A stretch of DNA of 64,000 nt from Desulfovibrio sp. ZJ369 (GTDB taxonomy: Bacteria; Desulfobacterota; Desulfovibrionia; Desulfovibrionales; Desulfovibrionaceae): contig NZ_JAAKEI010000002.1 in NCBI RefSeq assembly GCF_011039085.1, forward strand, positions 1-64,000, in the 5' to 3' direction. The position numbers and the translations under genes are program-made. Below the pieces are notes generated by a model that made no database searches, had not been told where the DNA came from, and saw only the letters and a list, made by a program, of their open reading frames with translations. Below, in pieces: positions 23,803 to 32,195 of the stretch. How positions within the stretch are numbered: position 1 is the stretch's first letter; each line of letters starts with the position of its first letter.

Positions 23803-25950
23803 ATGCTCAACGGCTTGTTCAATATCGGCCAATCCGCGCTGACGGCCAACCAGGCCTGGATCTCGGTGACCGGCAACAACCTTGCCAATGCGGACACCGA
23901 AGGCTATTCCCGCCGCTACGTTGATCAGCGCGACGCCGGCGGGATCATCGGCAGGCCGGGCGAAGAGGGCCTGGGCGTCAATGCCCAGCAGGTTTTGCGT
24001 TTTTTTGACGCCTTTCTGGAACGCGCCTACATCCGGCAGGCCACCAATTCCTCCCGCTGGAACGAGCACGACACGGTCATGGCCTCGCTGGAAAACATTT
24101 TCAACGAGGCCAACCGCGCGGGCGTCAGCTCCTCGCTGAATAAATTCTTCACGGCCTGGCAGGATCTGGCCCAGCGTCCGGAAGATGTCGCCTCCCGCGA
24201 GAGCCTGCTTGCCTATGCCGACAATCTGGTGGACATGATCAACAACACCAGAAAGGGCGTCCAGAGCATTCAGCAGGAGATGGATGTTTCCATCCAGAGC
24301 GCGACGAACCGCGTCAATGATCTGGCCAGGAGCATTGCGGACATCAACCGGCAGATCACCACCAGCACCGTGGACGGGGTGAGCAACCCCAACAGCCTGC
24401 TGGACAAGCGGGATCAGATGGTGCGCGAGCTTTCCTCGCTGGTGGATGTGGAAACCGTGGACAGAGGCAAGGGCGACTTTCGCGTGCAGCTTGCCACCGG
24501 CCAGCCTCTGGTGGACGGCCTGAGCGCCTATGAGCTGAGGGTCATGGGGCCGCAGGCCGAAAACCGGCTTTCCATCGGATCGGGCTATACGGGCGCTGTG
24601 GAATTTCAGGGCTCGGACAGTCACGAGTACACCCTGGAGATCGTCAACGGCGGCAGTGTGGGCGACACGCCCCCGCCGCAGTACCGGGTCTCCCTTGACG
24701 GCGGCCGGACCTGGCTGCGCGACGAGAACGGCCAGGAGCTGCGCTACGACATCACCGACAATGACGGCGACGGCAATGTGGATCCGGTGCTGGTCAAGAA
24801 TCTGAAGATTTCCTTCAGTTCGGGCGCTGATTTCAGCACCGGCGACAAGTTCGACATCGTGCCCAAACAGGGCCTGTACTGGATCGAGCCCTCGCGCGGC
24901 CCGGAAAACATCACCCCGCAGATCCGCTTTGACGGCACCGACAACACGGACCGCGTCACCGGCGGCAAGCTGGCGGCCTGTTTCAACCTGCGTGACGACA
25001 ACTGCGGGCGCTACCTGGATGAGCTGGACGCCACGGCCTCCTCCCTGATCTGGGAGGTCAACCGCATCCACAGCCAGGGCGCGGGGCTCAGCAAGCTCAC
25101 ATATCTTCAGGGCCAGCAGCCGATCCAGGAGATTAGCCAGCCCCTGGGCTCGGCGCAGGCCATTCTGCCGTTTTCGGACAGGCTCCAGGCAGGCAACGTC
25201 AACTTTCATTTTTATAACAAGACGACCGGCGAGTATGTCTCCTCAGGCATGCTCGACTTTGCTCCGGGCACGCCCGGCATTCAGAATTTCGATCCTTCCC
25301 GGCACAGCCTGGAGGACGTGCGCGACGCCATCAACTCCATGGTGGACGGAGACGGCAACCCTCTCGCGCCGCCGCCGCTCAACGCGAGCATTCAGACCGG
25401 GCAGTTGATCATCGAAGTCAATCCGGCGGCCAATCCCCCGGATGGCATGACCTTCGTCATGGGCACGGACAGTACGGGCCTGATGGCGGCCCTGGGCGTC
25501 AATACCTTTTTCAGCGGCGACAATTCCGGCAATATGGCCGTCAACAGCCAATTGCACACGGACACCAATCTGATCGCCTCCGGCCAGGTCAACGGCCAGC
25601 ACCAGGTCAACGTGGGCGACCCGGTAACCGCCCAGGAAATTGGCAAGCTGGCGGACAAAAACGTAACAATTTCCACATGCTGGAAGACAAGCGGAAATCA
25701 GACCATCTCGGAGTATTACGCCAGGCTGGTCACCATCGTGGGCTCGGATCGCCGTCTGTCCAAAACCAACGCCGAGTACCACACCGCGCTTACTGATGAC
25801 CTGGAGGAGCGCACCGCCTCGGTGTCCGGCGTGAACATGGACGAGGAGATGTCCAATCTGATTAAATTCCAGCATTCCTACACGGCGGCGGCCAAGCTGA
25901 TCACCACCGCCGATCAGATGCTGCAAACCCTGCTGGGGCTCAAGCAATAA
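23803..25950 (+). CDS. flgK: Flagellar hook-filament junction protein FlgK
   Basis: FlgK (HAP1, 715 aa) forms the first junction ring between hook and filament. The N-terminus MLNGLFNIGQSALTANQAWISVTGNNLANADTEGYSRR and the C-terminal helix (MDEEMSNLIKFQHSYTAAAKL) are the conserved D0/D1 segments. The middle region is larger than in enterobacteria (about 550 aa). Near residue 296 it contains SLDGGRTW, an Asp-box motif, and near 315 the calcium-like loop DNDGDGNVD. Asp-boxes recur in FlgL. It is co-transcribed with flgL. Confidence 0.93.
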   Translation: MLNGLFNIGQSALTANQAWISVTGNNLANADTEGYSRRYVDQRDAGGIIGRPGEEGLGVNAQQVLRFFDAFLERAYIRQATNSSRWNEHDTVMASLENIFNEANRAGVSSSLNKFFTAWQDLAQRPEDVASRESLLAYADNLVDMINNTRKGVQSIQQEMDVSIQSATNRVNDLARSIADINRQITTSTVDGVSNPNSLLDKRDQMVRELSSLVDVETVDRGKGDFRVQLATGQPLVDGLSAYELRVMGPQAENRLSIGSGYTGAVEFQGSDSHEYTLEIVNGGSVGDTPPPQYRVSLDGGRTWLRDENGQELRYDITDNDGDGNVDPVLVKNLKISFSSGADFSTGDKFDIVPKQGLYWIEPSRGPENITPQIRFDGTDNTDRVTGGKLAACFNLRDDNCGRYLDELDATASSLIWEVNRIHSQGAGLSKLTYLQGQQPIQEISQPLGSAQAILPFSDRLQAGNVNFHFYNKTTGEYVSSGMLDFAPGTPGIQNFDPSRHSLEDVRDAINSMVDGDGNPLAPPPLNASIQTGQLIIEVNPAANPPDGMTFVMGTDSTGLMAALGVNTFFSGDNSGNMAVNSQLHTDTNLIASGQVNGQHQVNVGDPVTAQEIGKLADKNVTISTCWKTSGNQTISEYYARLVTIVGSDRRLSKTNAEYHTALTDDLEERTASVSGVNMDEEMSNLIKFQHSYTAAAKLITTADQMLQTLLGLKQ

Positions 25951-25962
25951 GCGAGGCGCGCC

Positions 25963-27576
25963 ATGTCTGTACGCATTACCCAACGTACCATGTACGGCAG
26001 CATGGTCGGTCAGATGCAGAAGAACCTTGCGGCCTACATGGAAAGCAATGAGCAGGGTTCCACGCAGAAAAAAATAAACCGGCCCTCGGACGATCCGGCC
26101 GGAACCTACCGCGTGCTCATGAGCCGCGACGAAATCAACGCCACCACGCAGTACCAGAGCAACGCGGACACGGCCACAGGCTGGCTGCAACTGGCCGACA
26201 GCATCCTCGGCAGCCGGGTCAGCGAATTGTTTCAGGAGCTGGAGCAACTGGCCCAGCAGGCCAGCAACACCGAGATGACCGCCGAGAACCGCAAGCAGAT
26301 CGGCTTTCGGGTCAAGGAGATCTTCGGCTCGTTGATCAACCTGGCCAATACCGAATTTGAAGGCAAGAGCATTTTTGCCGGGCATAAATATGACGTCAAC
26401 GCCTTTGAGGAAGGTCTGGCCCTGACCACCTGGGATAAGGACTGGCAGTCGGTCACGGACGCCAGCGGCGTGGAATGGAAACCGCCGCAATACGTCATTG
26501 AAGGCGCGTCGGAAAGTTCCATGATGATCCAGTTTACCAGCGACGGCGAAGTGGGCGCGGACGCCCTCACCTACCGCTGGTCCAAGGACGGCGGCAAAAC
26601 CTGGAACGACGCCGCGCTGGCTGCCGGGGACAGCACCCTGGTGGCGGATGGCGTGCGCGTGACCCTGCCGCCCAAATCCGTGAACAATGGCACGGCTCCG
26701 CCCACCGTCACCGGCTTGACGGTCAAGGCCGCGGCTACGGAACTGGGGCCGGGCGCGGAAAACGGCACGCTGCTGTATATCCGGCCCACGGCCGTCTATC
26801 AGGGCGACGACAAGGATCCGCCGCCGGAAATGACGATCATGGGCGGCCAGCCGGGCCTTGCGGCGCAGGCCAGCGGGGTCTTTAAAAAAAATGTGCTGGT
26901 GCGCATGGACACGGCCACGGATCTGAACAGCGTGGGCAGGGACTTTACCTATTCCTACAGCTCGGACGGCGGGTCCACCTGGGTCACGGCCCAGGGGCAG
27001 ACCACGGGCGGCGGCACGCTGCGCCTGCCCCTGCCCGGCGGCTACATGGATCTGGACGCCAACGGCGCTGCGGGCGGCGTCTCCACCGTGCCCGCGGGCG
27101 CGCAGATCCTGATCCATCCCTCCCGCGCGGAGTTGGATTTCGAGATCATGAAAGATACCTACATTCCCGCCAACAGCGTGGGCAAGGATATTTTCGGCGG
27201 CTATTACCAGGGCAGACCAGCCCTGAACAAGGACGGCGATTTAAGTTCCAACCTCTTTGAAGTGGTGGGCAACCTCGTGGCCTATTGCGAAAACAACAAT
27301 GCCACGGGCTGCGGTCAGGTGCTGGCGGATCTGAAAAAAGCCCATGAGGTCATTCTGACCGAGGCGGATCGCATCGGCGGCCTGGAAAACCGCGTGGAAA
27401 TGGCCAGGGACGTGCTCAGCTTTCAGAAGCTGGACCAGCAGGAGCGATTGAGTTATACAGAAGACATTGACCTGACTGAGCTTCTGACAAAGCTTACCCG
27501 ACAGCAGCTGACCTACAGCACAGTGCTCAAGTCTTCATCCATGATTATGCAGTTAAGCCTTGCCAATTACATCTAA
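25963..27576 (+). CDS. flgL: Flagellar hook-filament junction protein FlgL
   Basis: FlgL (HAP3, 537 aa, against about 317 in Salmonella) forms the second junction ring. The N-terminal segment (VRITQRTMYGSMVGQMQ, KINRPSDDPAGTYRVL) and the C-terminal helix (LTRQQLTYSTVLKSSSMIMQLSL) are conserved. The large central insertion, residues about 140-400, contains two Asp-box motifs, WSKDGGKTW near 206 and YSSDGGSTW near 332, suggesting repeated beta structure. The gene ends 12 bp before csrA. Confidence 0.92.
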   Translation: MSVRITQRTMYGSMVGQMQKNLAAYMESNEQGSTQKKINRPSDDPAGTYRVLMSRDEINATTQYQSNADTATGWLQLADSILGSRVSELFQELEQLAQQASNTEMTAENRKQIGFRVKEIFGSLINLANTEFEGKSIFAGHKYDVNAFEEGLALTTWDKDWQSVTDASGVEWKPPQYVIEGASESSMMIQFTSDGEVGADALTYRWSKDGGKTWNDAALAAGDSTLVADGVRVTLPPKSVNNGTAPPTVTGLTVKAAATELGPGAENGTLLYIRPTAVYQGDDKDPPPEMTIMGGQPGLAAQASGVFKKNVLVRMDTATDLNSVGRDFTYSYSSDGGSTWVTAQGQTTGGGTLRLPLPGGYMDLDANGAAGGVSTVPAGAQILIHPSRAELDFEIMKDTYIPANSVGKDIFGGYYQGRPALNKDGDLSSNLFEVVGNLVAYCENNNATGCGQVLADLKKAHEVILTEADRIGGLENRVEMARDVLSFQKLDQQERLSYTEDIDLTELLTKLTRQQLTYSTVLKSSSMIMQLSLANYI

Positions 27577-27588
27577 CGGTGGCAGCCT

Positions 27589-27825
27589 ATGCTGATATTG
27601 ACCAGACGCCCCGGGGAAAGCCTGTATCTGGGCGAAAACATACGCATAACCATTCTCGGTATGCAGGGCAAACAGGTCAAGATCGGCCTGGAAGTGCCCG
27701 AGGATACCACTGTGTACCGCGAAGAGGTCTACAAGCGCGTCATTGAGGAAAACCGCCGCGCTCTGGAAACCAGTAACGAAGATCTTATGGTGGCTGCTGA
27801 ACTATGGCACGAAACAAAGAAATAG
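27589..27825 (+). CDS. csrA: Carbon storage regulator CsrA
   Basis: CsrA (78 aa) binds GGA motifs in mRNA leaders and blocks translation, classically that of flagellin. [20 protein letters not shown] and [19 protein letters not shown] are diagnostic. The C-terminus is extended beyond the core by about 18 residues, as seen in species with the FliW antagonist. It overlaps fliW by 22 bases. Its position directly after flgL and before fliW is the conserved CsrA-FliW flagellin-homeostasis arrangement. Confidence 0.95.
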   Translation: MLILTRRPGESLYLGENIRITILGMQGKQVKIGLEVPEDTTVYREEVYKRVIEENRRALETSNEDLMVAAELWHETKK

Positions 27826-28349
27826 AGATCGACACCCGCCTCGGCCGACGCCGCATCGACACTGAAAAAGTCGTCCGTTTCCCGCGCGGCCTGGCCGGTT
27901 TTGAGGAGGAGCAGGACTTCATCCTGCTCCAGATCCGGCCTGAGGCTCCGTTGCTGATTCTGCAGAGCGTGAACAGGCCGCAGGTTGGTCTGCTGGTGGC
28001 CGATCCCTATAGCTTTTTGCAGAGCTATCCGGTCATGATCGGCGATGCCGAGCAAAAGTTGCTGCGCATTGAGAACATGGAAGACGCGGCGATTCTGGTG
28101 ACTGTCTCCATCCCGGCGGGCGAGCCGGAAAAAGCCGCGCTCAATCTGACCGGGCCCATCGTGATCAACCACAAGGCGCGCATCGGCCTGCAAGTGCCCC
28201 AGAGCGTGGAAGGGCCCGTGCAGATCAACATGCACTCGCTCACGCCCGTGACGCCCGCGCCAGAGCAAGCCGCAGCCCCCGTAGCGGAAGACGCGCCCGC
28301 GGAAGAGAACGCGGAAAGCCGGCGGCTCCGGGATGCCGACATCGACTGA
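27804..28349 (+). CDS. fliW: Flagellar assembly factor FliW (CsrA antagonist)
   Basis: FliW (181 aa) binds either flagellin or CsrA; free flagellin releases FliW, which then sequesters CsrA. The conserved strand [19 protein letters not shown] and the VLVTVSIP-type core ([22 protein letters not shown]) support the call. The start lies inside csrA, giving tight coupling, with no obvious ribosome site. After residue 150 there is an acidic, Ala/Glu/Pro-rich tail longer than in Bacillus FliW. It is the last gene of the flagellar block. Confidence 0.92.
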   Translation: MARNKEIEIDTRLGRRRIDTEKVVRFPRGLAGFEEEQDFILLQIRPEAPLLILQSVNRPQVGLLVADPYSFLQSYPVMIGDAEQKLLRIENMEDAAILVTVSIPAGEPEKAALNLTGPIVINHKARIGLQVPQSVEGPVQINMHSLTPVTPAPEQAAAPVAEDAPAEENAESRRLRDADID

Positions 28350-28376
28350 CGGCCGGGCGCGCTGCAAGCTGTCGCC

Positions 28377-28412
28377 AGAGCGTTTGGCTCATTGCATGAG
28401 CAAAACGCTTTA
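28377..28412. repeat. Palindromic element between fliW and dnaJ
   Basis: AGAGCGTTTGGCTCATTGCA continues to TGAGCAAAACGCTTTA. Its right end contributes the dnaJ stop, which is TAA rather than TAG because the terminus is CGCTTTA. It separates two convergent genes and could act on both as a terminator. Confidence 0.75.
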
Positions 28413-29522
28413 CTCCAGCCCCATGGCTTTGCTGATTTTCTTGGCCGCTTTTTTGACTTTTCCCAGGGGCGTCTGATTTTCAGCCTGCTCAAATTCGCGC
28501 AAGAGTTCCACTTGCCGGTCCGAAAGGCGGGTAGGCGTAAGCACTTTGATTTCCACGAGCAAATCGCCCCGCTGCTTGCGGCCGGGGTAGGGCAGGCCCT
28601 CGCCGGAAAGACGCAGCAGCGTGCCGCTCTGGATGCCCTTGGGGATTTCCAGGGGCAGCGGGCCTTCAAGGCCCGGCACCTCAATTCTGTGGCCCAGGGC
28701 GGCCTGCACGAAACTGATCTCATGGCTGTAGAGCAGATTCTGCCCCTGGCGCTGCCAGCGTTTGTCCTGCTCCACGGTCAACACCACATAGAGATCCCCG
28801 GCAGGGCCGCCGTGCGCGCCGGGCTCGCCTTCGCCGCGCACTCTGAGGCGAGTGCCGGTGTCCACTCCGGCGGGAACGCGCACCACCAGCTCGCGGGTTT
28901 CTGCCACAATGCCCTCGCCCTTGCATTTGGGGCAGGGTTTGGTGATCATCTGGCCGCTGCCCTGACAGACAGGGCAGGGCATGGCAATCTGAAAAAAGCC
29001 CTGGGAGCGGCGCACCTGGCCCGTGCCGTTGCAATGGCGGCAACTTTCGGCCTTGCTGCCCGGAGCTGCGCCGCTGCCCTTGCACTCCGAGCAGACCACA
29101 TGCTTGGGCAGGGAGAGCGTGATTTCATCTCCCTTGGCCGCCTGGGCAAAGCTGATGGTCAGATTGTAGCGCAAATCCGCGCCCGCCATGGGCCTGGGCC
29201 CGCGCGAAGCCGAGGAAAAGCCGAAGAGATCCCCGAAAATATCACTAAAATGGGCAAAGATGTCGTCCGCGCTGTTAAAGCCCCCGGCGCCAGCCCCCTG
29301 CACGCCGGCGTGCCCGTACCGATCGTAGCGGGCGCGCTTTTCAGGATCGCGCAACACGTCGTAAGCCTCGGCGGCTTCCTTGAATTTCTGTTCCGATTCG
29401 GCGTCGCCGGGATTGTGGTCAGGATGGTATTTCATGGCCATCTGCCGGTAAGCCCGTTTGATCTCGGCCTCATCGGCGTTGCGGCTGACGTTCAATACCT
29501 CGTAATAATCGCGCTGCATCAT
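28410..29522 (-). CDS. dnaJ: Chaperone protein DnaJ
   Basis: DnaJ (370 aa) is the Hsp40 partner of DnaK. The J domain spans residues 1-70 (YYEVLNVSRNADEAEIKRAY, with the HPD in YHPDHNPG). A Gly/Phe-like linker follows. Then come four zinc-binding repeats, CSECKGSG, CRHCNGTG, CPVCQGSG and CPKCKGEG, and the C-terminal substrate domain (VPAGVDTGTRLRVRGEGEPG). The start could be either of two tandem ATGs at 29522 or 29519. Its partner dnaK is 10 kb away, not adjacent. Confidence 0.93.
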   Translation of the reverse strand: MMQRDYYEVLNVSRNADEAEIKRAYRQMAMKYHPDHNPGDAESEQKFKEAAEAYDVLRDPEKRARYDRYGHAGVQGAGAGGFNSADDIFAHFSDIFGDLFGFSSASRGPRPMAGADLRYNLTISFAQAAKGDEITLSLPKHVVCSECKGSGAAPGSKAESCRHCNGTGQVRRSQGFFQIAMPCPVCQGSGQMITKPCPKCKGEGIVAETRELVVRVPAGVDTGTRLRVRGEGEPGAHGGPAGDLYVVLTVEQDKRWQRQGQNLLYSHEISFVQAALGHRIEVPGLEGPLPLEIPKGIQSGTLLRLSGEGLPYPGRKQRGDLLVEIKVLTPTRLSDRQVELLREFEQAENQTPLGKVKKAAKKISKAMGLE

Positions 29523-30110
29523 AATTTTTCCGGGTCTGTTGCGTGTGACAATCGGTCAGCCTCGGCGCGTGCGCCGCAAGCCCCCATCCGTATATGCTGT
29601 CCGCGTTGTGCAGAAAACCCGCGCCGCGCTGAAGGCCGCAGCGATCCCTGGAGCATATTGCTAATTTCATGAGCAAAACGCTCTCACGGCTCCGCTGTAA
29701 GGCCGGCGCGAGGCGAGCAGGGTTGCGCCCGTTCGGGCGCAGCAAAGTACGGGCGCGGCAGCTGTAGCCCGCAAGGGCGTACAGATAGCGACACAGGGCT
29801 AGTGACAGCAACGATGCAGCGCGCTGCCCGCGCGAACGCAGAGCGCATGTTCACGAACACAAGGCCCTTGGCATGTTTTGCCGGGCGCAGGCGGTCAGCT
29901 TCCGCAACCGTCCGGGCAGTGGCGCTTTAGGGGACTGAAGCTGTTCTAGAGCATTTTGCTTTTGAAATTATTCAATTTCAAAAGCGGCGCTGCCATCATT
30001 TCCCCGCAAGCGGGACAAGCGCCTGAAAAGCGTGGTTTTCAGGCTCATTCGGCGCGGGCGTCCGCTCCCGCGGCCGCCAGAGCGGTTGCCGTTTTCAACA
30101 GCAAACCGCT
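29523..30110. other. Gene-poor stretch between rpoZ and dnaJ with several repeats
   Basis: This 588-bp region holds two palindromic family elements (29651-29684 and the composite 29947-30113). Between them is a GC-rich segment with small hairpins, for example GCGCCCGTTCGGGCGC near 29726. I find no protein frame with a ribosome site and no tRNA fold. Confidence 0.5.
29651..29684. repeat. Palindromic TAGAGC-family element
   Basis: GAGCATATTGCTAATTTCAT continues to GAGCAAAACGCTCT, a copy of the short palindrome class. The left end lacks the TA. Confidence 0.7.
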
Positions 30111-30113
30111 CTA
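29947..30113. repeat. 167-bp composite repeat, copy 1
   Basis: It begins TAGAGCATTTTGCTTTTGAA, then has an AATTATTCAATT hairpin. A GC-rich middle contains the CCTGAAAAGCGTGGTTTTCAGG hairpin. It ends with the AGAGCGGTTGCC...AAACCGCTCTA palindrome. A near-identical 148-bp copy lies at 41515-41662 and a 49-bp end fragment at 61842-61890. Its right edge supplies the rpoZ TAG stop. Confidence 0.85.
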
Positions 30114-30350
30114 CCCTTCGGTATCGGGCGCTTCCTGCCCATCGGGCAGGGGATTGTACAGGCTCATGTCATCCGGCAAGATTTTGCCGGCTGCGATTTC
30201 GCGCAGAGCGGTGACCACTTCCTTGTTGCGGGTCTCCACCAGGGGTTCATAGCCCTCGCGGTATTGGTGGACGCGCTTGATGGCCATTTGGACCAGCAAA
30301 AAACGGTTGTCCACGCGTTCCTGACAATCTTCCACAGTAATGCGGGCCAT
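30111..30350 (-). CDS. rpoZ: RNA polymerase omega subunit
   Basis: This 79-aa protein has the core omega signature [20 protein letters not shown] and [10 protein letters not shown]. It helps assemble the beta' subunit of RNA polymerase. GAGGAGG lies four bases before the ATG. It is upstream of dnaJ on the same strand but separated by nearly 600 bp of repeats. The stop TAG is part of the composite repeat. Confidence 0.9.
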   Translation of the reverse strand: MARITVEDCQERVDNRFLLVQMAIKRVHQYREGYEPLVETRNKEVVTALREIAAGKILPDDMSLYNPLPDGQEAPDTEG

Positions 30351-30550
30351 GCTGCCTCCTCTTTGCGCGGCCGTAAGGCCAGCACGGGAACGATTGAGAA
30401 ATAATACCGCCCGGCCGGATGTAAAGGGGCCGGGCGCGAATATGTCATGGAGTAAGGCTTTACCTGCCGAAACAAGATATGATATGGGTATGCGCCGAGT
30501 CTGTCAACAGCACGGTGCGCTTGCGTTGTCCGTCAAGGGCCGGAGGAACC

Positions 30551-30706
30551 ATGCCCGCATTCAGCTTTGTGAATCCCGTCCATGAACCGGACGGCGTGCA
30601 TGCGCCCTGCGCCGCATTGTGTATGCCGCGCGCGGCGCGGGTGGGGTATGCCTGCCAGCGCACGCGGGCCAGGCAGCGCGCTTGCCCTGCGGAGCAACAA
30701 CCGTGA
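30551..30706 (+). CDS. Possible 51-aa leader peptide coupled to the TtcA-like gene
   Basis: An ATG at 30551 follows GGAGG (four-base spacer) and opens a frame of 51 codons. Its TGA stop overlaps the GTG start of the next gene as GTGA. The peptide begins MPAFSFVNPVHEPDG and contains five cysteines, two of them spaced CAALC. It resembles no family I know. The ribosome site and the stop-start overlap argue for translation, but the Arg/Ala/Cys-rich second half reads like incidental GC-rich sequence. Confidence 0.35.
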   Translation: MPAFSFVNPVHEPDGVHAPCAALCMPRAARVGYACQRTRARQRACPAEQQP

Positions 30707-31461
30707 GCAGGGAAAAGCGTTCTTTTGCCCAGGAAGTCTGCGTCAAAAGCGCGGGCAAAGCCATGCAGAAAACCGGCATGCTCTGGCCCGGCTGCCGGGT
30801 GGGCGTGGCGGTCTCCGGCGGTGTGGACAGTTTCGTCCTGCTCAAGACGCTCAAAATACGCCAGGGCATTGTGCCGTTCCGTTTTGAGCTCATGGCCCTG
30901 CATCTGAACCCCGGCTTCGCGCCGCAAAGTCATGCCGCGCTCCTGCCCTGGCTGGCGCAGGAGGGCATTGCCGCGCATCTGGAAGTGACGGATTACGGGC
31001 CACAGGCCCATTCGGAGCAAAACCTGCGCCGTTCGGCCTGCTTTCGTTGCGCCTGGCTGCGTCGCAAGCGGCTTTTCGAGCTTTGCGCGCGTTACGGCCT
31101 GAGCCATCTGGCCTTGGGCCACAATGCCGAGGATCTGGTGGAGACGTTTTTTCTGAATCTCTGCCGCAACGGCCGGGTGGATGGCATGAGCATGAGCGAG
31201 CCCTTTTTCAACGGGGGCCTGCAAGTGATCCGGCCGCTGCTGCTGGTGGAAAAGAAGTATATCATCAAGGCCGCCCGGCAGTGGGAACTGCCAACATGGG
31301 CCAATGCCTGCCCTTCGGCCGGGCGCACCGCGCGCAGCAGCATGGCCCGCAGTCTGGAACAGCTCTACGGCGTGAGCAAAGACGCCCGGCGCAGCATCCT
31401 GAACGGTCTGACCCGCTGGCAACTGCGCAAAAACAGCCCTGGCGCGGAAAATGCGGATTGA
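30703..31461 (+). CDS. TtcA-like tRNA 2-thiolation ATPase (PP-loop)
   Basis: This 252-aa N-type ATP pyrophosphatase has the P-loop SGGVDSFVLLKTL, the cysteine pair CFRCAWLRRKRLF and the segment LALGHNAEDLVETFFLNL. These mark the TtcA/TtuA group, which adenylates and then thiolates tRNA bases such as C32. The GTG start at 30703 has GGAG eight bases upstream. The AUG-initiated alternative upstream would add 28 residues unlike the family. The exact tRNA position modified cannot be told from sequence. Confidence 0.8.
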   Translation: MSREKRSFAQEVCVKSAGKAMQKTGMLWPGCRVGVAVSGGVDSFVLLKTLKIRQGIVPFRFELMALHLNPGFAPQSHAALLPWLAQEGIAAHLEVTDYGPQAHSEQNLRRSACFRCAWLRRKRLFELCARYGLSHLALGHNAEDLVETFFLNLCRNGRVDGMSMSEPFFNGGLQVIRPLLLVEKKYIIKAARQWELPTWANACPSAGRTARSSMARSLEQLYGVSKDARRSILNGLTRWQLRKNSPGAENAD

Positions 31462-31510
31462 CGCCGGGCAGCGTTGCGCTGTTTCGGCAAACGCGCCTGG
31501 GCCGGAGCGC

Positions 31511-31534
31511 GCGTTGCAAAAGCAAGCTGCTCTA
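31511..31534. repeat. Partial palindromic element at a stop codon
   Basis: GCGTTGCAAAAGCAAGCTGC continues to TCTA and resembles the GCGTTTCAAAAGCAATATGCTCTA fragments at 44590 and 53570. The terminal CTA is the reverse complement of the TAG stop of the following minus-strand gene. Confidence 0.6.
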
Positions 31535-31996
31535 GGATTGAAGGTATTTCACCAGGGTCTTTTCAAAAAAGTCGATGATGCCGTCGGCCATTCTGGTAAT
31601 CGCGCCGTTGTGCTGCTCCAGATAATACACGGCCGGATCGCCGGCCAGCATGAGCAGGCGGTCGCCGGGGCTGTAAAGATAAAATTCGCCGATGACCAGG
31701 GCTTCGGAGCCGGGCATGACGATGGGACCGAACTCGGCGGCCTTGACGGACAGACCGGCCATGGAAAGGGCGGCGCAATGGCCGATCAATTCCCTGAGCT
31801 CCTTGGAAAAAGTGAATTCCAGCTTTTTTTCCAGGCCCGCGATTTCTTCCGGCCCAAGGCCCGGCGCGGCGTTCAGATCTTCAAAATCACCTGCGGCGGC
31901 GTAAAATGCAGGCAGCAGAGCCTGCAAAGCCTGCCGCCCGTCGGCAGCGGGAGCGGCGTGGGCTGTCTGCACAGGGCCGGGCGCGTTTTTCGGCAT
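31532..31996 (-). CDS. SUKH (SMI1/KNR4)-like protein
   Basis: This 154-aa protein contains LGPEEIAGLEKKLEFTFSKELRELI, which resembles the first helices of the SUKH/SMI1-KNR4 superfamily. The mixed beta/alpha pattern LVIGEFYLYSPGD, VYYLEQHNGAITRMADGIIDFFEKTL fits that fold. SUKH proteins are often immunity or protein-interaction modules, but no toxin gene is adjacent. AAGGAGG lies eight bases before the ATG. The N-terminal 25 residues are Ala/Pro-rich. The family call is tentative. Confidence 0.5.
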   Translation of the reverse strand: MPKNAPGPVQTAHAAPAADGRQALQALLPAFYAAAGDFEDLNAAPGLGPEEIAGLEKKLEFTFSKELRELIGHCAALSMAGLSVKAAEFGPIVMPGSEALVIGEFYLYSPGDRLLMLAGDPAVYYLEQHNGAITRMADGIIDFFEKTLVKYLQS

Positions 31997-32157
31997 GGGC
32001 TTTTCCTCCTTGTGGGCGGTTCGTTGCCAGGGCTGACCCTGGGCCGCGAACCGCGCAGACACTATACACGCCCGCGCGCTTCTTGTCAGCAGCAGGCGAG
32101 GGCCTTGCCGGGCTGCCGCATAAGACGCGTCAGCCCTGTATGCGGCGCAACGGCGCA

Positions 32158-32186
32158 TTGACAGGGGGAGCGCCTGACCCTACAAT
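32158..32186 (+). promoter_or_regulatory. Consensus-like promoter placing the start at the ATG
   Basis: TTGACA at 32158-32163 and TACAAT at 32181-32186 are separated by exactly 17 bp, a near-perfect sigma-70 promoter. Transcription starting about seven bases later falls at 32193, three bases before the ATG at 32196, with no ribosome site in between. Confidence 0.75.
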
Positions 32187-32195
32187 AGAAAATTC

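Noticed and set aside
29690-29900. tRNA or small stable RNA in the GC-rich segment downstream of rpoZ
   Set aside because: Small hairpins are present but no cloverleaf, no T-loop GTTCGA motif and no known RNA signature.
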